From positions 1 through 38,189 of the forward strand of contig CAIKMZ010000106.1 in assembly GCA_903828665.1 (NCBI GenBank): a stretch of DNA of 38,189 bases. The letters are read 5' to 3'. Source of the stretch: an uncultured beta proteobacterium (lineage in GTDB: Bacteria > Pseudomonadota > Gammaproteobacteria > Burkholderiales > Burkholderiaceae_C). Positions 32,957-38,189 of this stretch are shown piece after piece (the first letter of the stretch is position 1; each line of letters begins with the position of its first letter). Under the pieces are notes generated by a model. The model saw only the letters and a program-made list of their open reading frames with translations. It had not been told where the DNA came from and made no database searches. The translations under genes were made by a program, and so were the position numbers.

Positions 32957-34611
32957 CGGCGTCCCAGTGGTTCTCTGCCGTTCCGGCGATTCAGGAAGAG
33001 TTGCATTTTGACAGCCGCCGGATCCGCTGCTTCGCAGAGCGGCCCCGCAGCGTCTACACGCTGCTGGCGGACGCGGTCGCGCGCTGCCCCGAGGGCGAAG
33101 CCATCGTGGACGGTGAATTGCGGCTACGTTGGCATGAGGTGCAGGCGCAATCGGACGAGCTGGCCCGCGGCCTTGCTGCTGCTGGACTCAGGCCCGGTGA
33201 CCGGGCCGCCATGTTGCTTGGCAACAGTGCATCTTTTGTGATCATTCTCTTTGCGTTAGCCCGGCTTGGCGTGATCGCCGTGCCGATCGGCACACGTTCC
33301 AGCGCCGCCGAGATCGCCTACATGCTGGAGGACTCGGGCTGCTGCGGGGTGTTCTGTGACAGCGAAACGGTGGAGCGGCTGCCCGACGCGGCGGTGTCGA
33401 GCGCTTTGCGCTTGCGCGTCTGCCTTTTACCGCAAGCGGGTTGCCGGACGCTCGACGAGATGGCAAGCGCAGGCCGGCTCATGGCGACAGTCGAGGCTTA
33501 TGCCGGTTCAGAGGAAGACGCAGCCTACATCCTCTACACATCGGGCACGACCGGACGCCCAAAGGGTGCGATTCTGACCAGCCTGGGGGTCATCCATTCA
33601 AGCATGCATTACGAGATCTGCATGGGCATTGGTCCCGCGGATCGCAGCGTCATCTCGGTCCCGATGAGCCATGTGACGGGCCTGGTCGCGCTCGTCCTGA
33701 CCGTGGTCCGCTGTGCGGCGACGCTGATCGTCATGGCCTCGTTCAAGGCGAAGGCCTTCCTGCAACTGGCCGAGCGCGAGCGCATGACGCATACGCTCAT
33801 GGTGCCGGCCATGTATAACCTGTGCCTGCTGCAGCCGGACTTCTCCGGCGCGGCGCTGAAAGACTGGCGCATCGGTGCCTACGGTGGCGCGCCGATGCCG
33901 CCAGCGACCATCGAGGCCCTGGCCAGCAAAGTGCGCGGTCTGGAGCTAATGAATGCGTACGGCGCGACCGAGACCACGTCGCCGGCGACGATGATGCCGC
34001 CTGGCTCGACCGCCAGCCACGCGGACACGGTCGGCATTGCGGTGCCGTGTGCCGAGATCTTCATCGCTGATTTTGACGGGACACCGCTGTCCTTCGGAAC
34101 GAGCGGCGAAATCCGGATTCGCGGCCCGATGGTCGTCAAGGGCTACTGGCAGAACCCGAAAGCGACGGCGGAGAGTTTCACCGACGGCTATTGGCATTCG
34201 GGCGACATCGGGACGATGGACGAGGGCGGTTTTGTCCGGATCCTGGATCGCATCAAGGACGTCATCAACCGTGGCGGCTACAAGGTCTTCTCGAGCGAGG
34301 TCGAGGCGGTGCTGGCGTCGCATCCCCAAGTCATCGAGTCCGCCGTGGTCGGGCGACCCTGCCCGGTGCTCGGCGAACGCGTGCATGCCTTTGTGGTGGT
34401 GCGCGATGATTTGAGCACCGATGCCCTGGCGCTCTTTTGCGCCGAGCAGATGTCGGACTACAAGGTGCCTGAAACATTCACGCTCAGCATCGAGCCGCTG
34501 CCGCGCAATGCCAACGGGAAACTGCTCAAGCGCCAGATGCGCGATGGCGCCACCGAGGCGGCCGTGGCGGCGCTTGCGCAACAGCCGGTCCGTCCGGTGG
34601 TGAACAAGTGA
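32953..34611 (+). CDS. AMP-forming acyl-CoA ligase (ANL superfamily)
   Basis: A 552-residue ligase that should join a carboxylic acid to CoA through an acyl-adenylate. All core motifs are present: YTSGTTGRPKGA (about 195-206), the substrate-pocket region WRIGAYGGAPMPPATIEAL, NAYGATETTSPATMMP, HSGDIGTMDEGGFVRILDR, VINRGGYKVFSSEVEAVL, and the C-terminal lysine in PLPRNANGKLLKRQM. By eye about half of the aligned positions are shared with the ligase half of the TetR fusion, including the N-terminal HFDxRxxRCxxERPRxV block, so the two are paralogs. ATGA overlap with the Liv ATPase upstream and GTGA overlap with the kinase downstream suggest activation of the imported acid followed by phosphorylation. 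Confidence 0.9.
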   Translation: MTASQWFSAVPAIQEELHFDSRRIRCFAERPRSVYTLLADAVARCPEGEAIVDGELRLRWHEVQAQSDELARGLAAAGLRPGDRAAMLLGNSASFVIILFALARLGVIAVPIGTRSSAAEIAYMLEDSGCCGVFCDSETVERLPDAAVSSALRLRVCLLPQAGCRTLDEMASAGRLMATVEAYAGSEEDAAYILYTSGTTGRPKGAILTSLGVIHSSMHYEICMGIGPADRSVISVPMSHVTGLVALVLTVVRCAATLIVMASFKAKAFLQLAERERMTHTLMVPAMYNLCLLQPDFSGAALKDWRIGAYGGAPMPPATIEALASKVRGLELMNAYGATETTSPATMMPPGSTASHADTVGIAVPCAEIFIADFDGTPLSFGTSGEIRIRGPMVVKGYWQNPKATAESFTDGYWHSGDIGTMDEGGFVRILDRIKDVINRGGYKVFSSEVEAVLASHPQVIESAVVGRPCPVLGERVHAFVVVRDDLSTDALALFCAEQMSDYKVPETFTLSIEPLPRNANGKLLKRQMRDGATEAAVAALAQQPVRPVVNK

Positions 34612-35684
34612 ATACCGCAGCACCCGAGAACGGCGCTGACGCAGTGGGGCAGCGGCCATCCCTGAGCGCAGCCGAGCTGGGCTTTGAGCCCGATGCGCTG
34701 GACCGCTACTTGCGCGCGCACCTGGCACAGGCGGATGGCCCGATGGACATCAGGCCGATCACGGGCGGGCAATCCAATCCGACCTACTTTGTCTCCTACC
34801 CGCAGGCGCGCCTGGTGCTGCGCAAGCGCCCGGCCGGCCCCGTCCTGCCGTCGGCCCACTCGGTGGACCGTGAGTACCGCATCATCCGGGCGCTGGCTGA
34901 CAGCAAGGTGCCGGTGCCAAAGGCGCTGGCTTATTGCGCCAACCCCGAAGTGATCGGCACGCCGTTTTATGTGATGGAGCGCCTGGAGGGGCGCGTCTTT
35001 GCGGACTGTTCGCTGCCGGGCGTGTCGCCGGCCGACCGTCGCGCCATGTTCTTCGACATGGCCGATACGCTGGCCTGTCTGCACCAGGTCGATTGGAAAG
35101 CGCTGGGCCTGGCCGATTACGGCCGCGAGGGCAACTTCTTTGAGCGACAGATCGGCCGCTGGACACGGCAATGGGTGCTATCCAAAACCCGGGACCTGCC
35201 GGATATCGACCGCCTGATGGACTGGCTACCCCGGCACGTGCCGCCGGATGAGCTGACGACCATTGCGCACGGCGACTACCGCATCGGCAATCTCATGTTT
35301 CACCCGACTGAGCCACGCGTTGTCGGTGTTCTCGACTGGGAACTCTCGACTCTGGGCCATCCGCTGGCCGATCTGGCTTTCAGCGCACTGGCCTGGCGTT
35401 TGCTGCCCACCGAGTACATGGGCATGCGCGGGCTGGACCATGCCGCGTTGGGGATTCCAGGCGGATCGCAATACCTGGCGCGCTATTACGCCGCGTTTCC
35501 CGGCGCCGGCGTGGCGAGCCCGTTCCATGTTGCGTTCTCCCTGTTCCGCCTGGCCGTCATCTTTGAAGGCATCGCCGCGCGTGCGCGCAGTGGCACGGCG
35601 ATTGCCTCGAATGCGGCGCAGACCGGCGAAATGGCGGCCGGCTTTGCCCGCCGCGCGGCTCAGACAATTGACGGCATTTTGTAA
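34608..35684 (+). CDS. Aminoglycoside phosphotransferase (APH)-fold kinase, ACAD10/11 and LvaA type
   Basis: A 358-residue APH-family kinase. The catalytic loop HGDYRIGNLMF has the base D223 and N228, and the metal-binding DWE (D243) follows in VLDWELSTLGHPLADLAFSA; the ATP lysine is probably K73 in LVLRKRP. This exact style of catalytic block is that of the APH domain of ACAD10/ACAD11 and of bacterial homologs next to acyl-CoA dehydrogenases, not of antibiotic kinases. In the Pseudomonas putida levulinate pathway the relative LvaA phosphorylates 4-hydroxyvaleryl-CoA. The GTG start at 34608 overlaps the ligase stop. The ACAD gene begins 20 bases downstream. I infer phosphorylation of a hydroxyacyl-CoA made by the ligase. 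Confidence 0.9.
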   Translation: MNTAAPENGADAVGQRPSLSAAELGFEPDALDRYLRAHLAQADGPMDIRPITGGQSNPTYFVSYPQARLVLRKRPAGPVLPSAHSVDREYRIIRALADSKVPVPKALAYCANPEVIGTPFYVMERLEGRVFADCSLPGVSPADRRAMFFDMADTLACLHQVDWKALGLADYGREGNFFERQIGRWTRQWVLSKTRDLPDIDRLMDWLPRHVPPDELTTIAHGDYRIGNLMFHPTEPRVVGVLDWELSTLGHPLADLAFSALAWRLLPTEYMGMRGLDHAALGIPGGSQYLARYYAAFPGAGVASPFHVAFSLFRLAVIFEGIAARARSGTAIASNAAQTGEMAAGFARRAAQTIDGIL

Positions 35685-35704
35685 AACCAAACCAAGGATC
35701 TCCA

Positions 35705-36958
35705 ATGGATTTCGAATACCCCGAAAAAGTAATCTCGTTGCAGGAAAAACTGCTGGCCTTCATGGACGACCACGTGTTGCCGGCCAACGCCGAGTGGCTC
35801 AGGATCACGGGCGAAGGCGAATACCCGATGGCCCTGATCGATGACCTCAAGTGGAAGGCCAGGGCGCAGGGACTGTGGAACCTGTTCCTGCCGGGCTTGA
35901 AGGCCGATGAACCCGGCGTGCAACTCTCGAACATGGAATACGCGCCGCTGGCCGAGATCATGGGCCGGCTCTCCTGGGCATCGGAAGTCTTCAACTGCAA
36001 CGCGCCCGATACCGGGAACATGGAATTGCTGCATCTGTTCGCCACGCCCGAGCAGAAGGCGGCCTGGCTGACGCCGCTGCTCGAAGGCAAGATCCGCTCA
36101 TGCTTCGGTATGACCGAGCCCGACGTCGCCTCATCGGACGCCACCAACATATCAGCCTCGATCCGGCGCGACGGCGATCATTACGTGATCAACGGGCGCA
36201 AGTGGTTTACCACCGGGGCGATTCACCCGAATTGCAAGCTGTGTATCGTGATGGGCGTGACCGACCCGGATGCGCAGGCCAGTCCACATAGCCGTCATTC
36301 AATGGTGCTGGTGCCGATGGACGCGCCGGGCTTCTCGATCGTGCGCAACGTGCCCATCATGAACCACCATGCCCCGGAAGGCCATTGTGAGGTTCTCTTC
36401 CGCAATGTGCGGGTACCGGTTTCCAACCTGCTCGGCACGGAAGGCAGTGGCTTCGCCCTGGCCCAGGCGCGCCTCGGCCCGGGTCGCGTTCACCATTGCA
36501 TGCGCACGATCGGCCAATGTGAACTGGCGCTGGAGATGATGTGTGAGCGGGCCTTGGGGCGAGTCGCCTTTGGCAAACATTTGAGCGACTTTGCCAATGT
36601 GCAGGACTGGATTGCCCAATCGCGTGTCGAAATCGACCAGGCCCGCCTGTTGGTCTTGCGTGCCGCCTGGCTGATGGACCGCAAGGGCAATGCCGCGGCG
36701 CGCGTCGATGTGTCGGCGATCAAACTGGTGGCTGCGCAATTGCAGACCAAGGTGGTGGATCGGGCGATCCAGGTCTTTGGTGCCATGGGGCTTACCCCCG
36801 ACACACCGCTGCCCGACCTGTGGACCTGGGGTCGCGCCATGCGATTTTTTGACGGGCCCGACGAGGTCCACCTGCGCACCATTGCCCGACAGGAACTGAG
36901 CGTTGCGCGCAAGAACCTGGGGCGCACTGCTCTTTATTACAACACCCCGGCACGCTAA
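35705..36958 (+). CDS. Acyl-CoA dehydrogenase family protein, ACAD10/11-like
   Basis: A 417-residue ACAD-fold flavoprotein. Landmarks are SCFGMTEPDVASSDATN, YVINGRKWFTTGAIH (FAD and substrate contacts), MNHHAPEGHCEVLFRNVRVP, RALGRVAFGKHLSDFANVQD, AIQVFGAMGLTPDTPLPDLW and FFDGPDEVHLRTIARQEL. The last block is the one seen in ACAD10/11 (DGPDEVH). Where medium-chain acyl-CoA dehydrogenase has its catalytic glutamate in YEGT, this protein has D383 in FDGP, again as in ACAD10/11 and consistent with an unusual reaction on a phospho-acyl-CoA. A ribosome site AAGGA lies six bases before the ATG. It is the last gene of the 18-kb operon. Confidence 0.9.
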   Translation: MDFEYPEKVISLQEKLLAFMDDHVLPANAEWLRITGEGEYPMALIDDLKWKARAQGLWNLFLPGLKADEPGVQLSNMEYAPLAEIMGRLSWASEVFNCNAPDTGNMELLHLFATPEQKAAWLTPLLEGKIRSCFGMTEPDVASSDATNISASIRRDGDHYVINGRKWFTTGAIHPNCKLCIVMGVTDPDAQASPHSRHSMVLVPMDAPGFSIVRNVPIMNHHAPEGHCEVLFRNVRVPVSNLLGTEGSGFALAQARLGPGRVHHCMRTIGQCELALEMMCERALGRVAFGKHLSDFANVQDWIAQSRVEIDQARLLVLRAAWLMDRKGNAAARVDVSAIKLVAAQLQTKVVDRAIQVFGAMGLTPDTPLPDLWTWGRAMRFFDGPDEVHLRTIARQELSVARKNLGRTALYYNTPAR

Positions 36959-37045
36959 TGCACCACGTTGATTACGACGATTTCCATTAGCTCTTTGAAA
37001 AGCTGACTTGACATCATCGCCTCTCTAAGACGATCAACGTGTGCA
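36959..37045. repeat. Imperfect long-range inverted repeat after the operon
   Basis: TGCACCACGTTGAT (36959-36972) pairs with ATCAACGTGTGCA (37033-37045), with one bulged C, around a 60-base loop. It begins directly after the ACAD stop. It could be an mRNA 3'-end structure or the remains of an element end. No T-run follows. Confidence 0.35.
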
Positions 37046-37077
37046 GTTCGATTCAACCAACTTGTTGCATCGATTGG

Positions 37078-37106
37078 TGTTGTGGTGCTAACAGTGCACC
37101 ACAACA
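37078..37106. repeat. Perfect 11-bp inverted repeat, possible factor-independent terminator or element end
   Basis: TGTTGTGGTGC (37078-37088) TAACAGT GCACCACAACA (37096-37106) pairs perfectly, 120 bases after the ACAD stop. It lacks a T-run but is strong enough to protect or end the operon mRNA. The stretch from 36959 to 37185 holds no gene that I can support. Confidence 0.45.
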
Positions 37107-37185
37107 ACAGCTTATGCGCTTACAAAAACGTCGATGCCGTGCGCCGGTAGCAGTTCATTGAGCATAGGGCGGCAAGGAGCGCCAG

Positions 37186-37338
37186 GTGCCTCTCCTGGAC
37201 AAAACGGTGCAGCGCTTGCTTGGCCTTAAAGAGGCAGAGTTTGAGCACTGGGATCAACAGCCGTTGATCAAGGAGGGAATCCCGAGGGATTTGGGTGGTT
37301 CCTCTGATGGATACGGCATCAAAGTGCCCAAGGCGTGA
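37186..37338 (+). CDS. Small ORF (50 residues), possible remnant of a tyrosine recombinase
   Basis: A GTG start follows an AAGGAG ribosome site (37174-37179) at ideal spacing. The frame is open from 37168, and read through it gives GGKERQVPLLDKTVQRL, which resembles the GKGxKERxVPL strand of phage-type integrases. The rest (LKEAEFEHWDQQPLIKEG and on to YGIKVPKA) does not look like an integrase. It may be a decayed fragment, a real small protein or chance. Nearby mobile-element debris favours a fragment. Confidence 0.25.
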   Translation: MPLLDKTVQRLLGLKEAEFEHWDQQPLIKEGIPRDLGGSSDGYGIKVPKA

Positions 37339-37376
37339 TTGACCACGGTCTTCACAAACACCATAGAGGATCCGAC

Positions 37377-37553
37377 ATGAATCGTAATACAGAAAGAACC
37401 TCGTCAAGGATCCGTGAACTATTTGACATAAATCAATATTGGAAGTTCCGAAATGTATATTGTTATTATCAAAATAATATGTATCAAGGAATATTTGAGA
37501 CAATCCATAGTGGATGTTCCGTGCCTATGCCGAGCCGCGGCGCGCAGCCATGA
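37377..37553 (+). CDS. AT-rich small ORF (58 residues) translationally coupled to the truncated sensor gene
   Basis: The ATG at 37377 has AGAGGA six bases upstream. The stop TGA (37551-37553) overlaps the ATG of the sensor gene at 37550. The coded peptide (ELFDINQYWKFRNVYCYYQN in its middle) is rich in Asn, Tyr and Ile from AT-rich codons, in sharp contrast with the GC-rich neighbourhood. I recognise no family. The coupling suggests a leader or partner of the sensor, and the composition suggests foreign origin. Confidence 0.35.
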   Translation: MNRNTERTSSRIRELFDINQYWKFRNVYCYYQNNMYQGIFETIHSGCSVPMPSRGAQP

Positions 37554-38023
37554 GGCACGCGTTCGGGTTGGGTCTTCGCGGCCGCCTATTACTTCTCTTT
37601 CTAGGTCTTTTCGCGGTCTTGTTCGGCATGCTCACATGGCTCGCGCTAGCAGAGCGCGATGAGGATATACGCGTTGCCGAAGAACGACTCGAGCAATCGG
37701 TAAAGCTCATAGCGACTGAGCAGAGGCGCATTATCAAGCACGCCGATTCGCTGCTGAGGGCATTACCGCGGCTCCCTCAGTTGCGTCAGGATCATTCCCC
37801 GCAAGAATGTTCACGTGTCTTGTCTAATTGGCAAGAGACGGACGCGTCGTTCTTTAACATTGGCCTAGTGAAGACGAATGGCGACATCGCATGCATGGGC
37901 GTCCCGATGACATCCTCCATTAACCTGGCTGACCGCACTTATTTTCAACAGGCACTTAGAACCTGGACAGTGCCAAGTTCTCGCTGCCGATCACCCGGGT
38001 TTTTGAGTCAGCCGCAGAGTTGA
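37550..38023 (+). pseudogene. Cache-domain membrane sensor protein, 5' part only (truncated by rearrangement)
   Basis: The 157 residues begin with a membrane helix (LRGRLLLLFLGLFAVLFGML, residues about 8-27). An extracytoplasmic region follows that ends just after the dCache-type motif NLADRTYFQQAL. Full proteins of this kind continue through the Cache domain and a second helix into a histidine kinase, diguanylate cyclase or chemoreceptor module. Here the match stops near 37960, and about 20 unrelated residues follow to a stop at 38021-38023, overlapping the antisense DUF6788-like gene. The start at 37550 is preferred for its overlap with the small ORF; an ATG at 37514 is in frame. The output domain is lost, so signalling is unlikely. 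Confidence 0.65.
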
Positions 38024-38189
38024 CAATTCCGTTGCCAAGTCAATCCAGCGCTCCATCAGGAGCTTCATGCGCTCGTAGTTCTTGAGCTGCTTGCGCACTG
38101 CTGGCAAATCCTCCTTCTTGACGAACTTGCTGCTGCTTTTTCCCTTTCGCGTGTAGCTCACCTGGTAGTAGGGTCCGTGCTTGACGGGT
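37991..38189 (-). CDS. DUF6788-like mobile-element-associated protein, 3' end only
   Basis: The gene enters from the right edge; 65 C-terminal residues are visible, ending in TGA at 37991-37993. The sequence has HGPYYQVSYTRKGKSSSKFV, then LPAVRKQLKNYERMKLLMER and DLATELSTLRL. That order of a HGPYY-strand, a basic KGKS-K stretch and a helical NYxRxKxLxE segment matches proteins I know as DUF6788, which are common beside transposases and within transposons. The function is unknown. It lies at the point where the sensor gene is broken, so it is probably part of the inserted element. Confidence 0.65.
   Translation of the reverse strand, partial: PVKHGPYYQVSYTRKGKSSSKFVKKEDLPAVRKQLKNYERMKLLMERWIDLATELSTLRLTQKPG

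Noticed and set aside
34608..35684. Reading the APH-fold kinase as an aminoglycoside resistance gene
   Set aside because: Its HGDYR/DWELSTLGHPLADLA block and its place between a CoA ligase and an ACAD fit the ACAD10/11-associated kinases, not antibiotic kinases.
37120..37503. A 127-codon minus-strand frame
   Set aside because: It spans two different composition zones, shows no known motif, and overlaps plus-strand frames that have better ribosome sites.

Overview
The window is high-GC, densely packed proteobacterial DNA. It looks like a betaproteobacterium of the order Burkholderiales. I infer this from protein style, GC-rich codon use, long ATGA-coupled operons, a cobalamin riboswitch-btuB-cob-btu cluster and many Liv-type ABC transporters with CoA-ligase/ACAD genes. 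No rRNA, tRNA or CRISPR array was seen.

Region 1 (1-8723) is a catabolic block. It holds the 3' end of a dihydrodipicolinate-synthase-family gene, a complete branched-chain-amino-acid-type ABC transporter (five genes, 228-4772), a 3-hydroxyisobutyrate-dehydrogenase-family gene, a convergent amidohydrolase (COG3618 type), a fumarylacetoacetate-hydrolase-family gene and a quinone oxidoreductase. The enzyme set suits uptake and breakdown of a small hydroxy or keto acid or lactone. The substrate is unknown.

Region 2 (8724-10500) is an accessory insertion with two type II toxin-antitoxin modules facing each other: Phd/PIN on the plus strand and ParDE on the minus strand. The parDE side abuts, and appears to have removed, the 3' end of bluB.

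Region 3 (10278-18480, minus strand) is a vitamin B12 operon read as riboswitch - btuB - cobB - cobU/P - btuF - btuC - btuD - cobO - bluB(truncated). It combines outer- and inner-membrane corrinoid uptake with late cobalamin synthesis, and most junctions overlap by ATGA or GTGA.

Region 4 (18944-36958, plus strand) is the most unusual part: fourteen co-directional genes covering 18 kb. It opens with a TetR regulator fused in frame to an acyl-CoA/AMP ligase. A ribose-type ABC importer follows, in which one permease is fused to a strictosidine-synthase/SMP-30-like beta-propeller, together with a second stand-alone propeller protein. Next come a complete second Liv-type importer, a stand-alone ligase paralogous to the one in the fusion, an aminoglycoside-phosphotransferase-like kinase and an ACAD10/11-like acyl-CoA dehydrogenase. 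The ligase + kinase + ACAD trio matches the logic of 4-hydroxyacyl-CoA catabolism (LvaE/LvaA/LvaC of Pseudomonas putida; ACAD10/11 in animals). The propellers could open a lactone. My working hypothesis is a self-regulated pathway that imports a gamma-lactone or 4-hydroxy acid, activates it with CoA, and dehydrates it through a 4-phospho intermediate into beta-oxidation.

Region 5 (36959-38189) is mobile-element debris. It has inverted repeats, two small ORFs (one AT-rich and translationally coupled to the next gene), the 5' part of a Cache-type sensor gene cut off after its ligand-domain start, and the 3' end of a DUF6788-like gene entering from the right edge.
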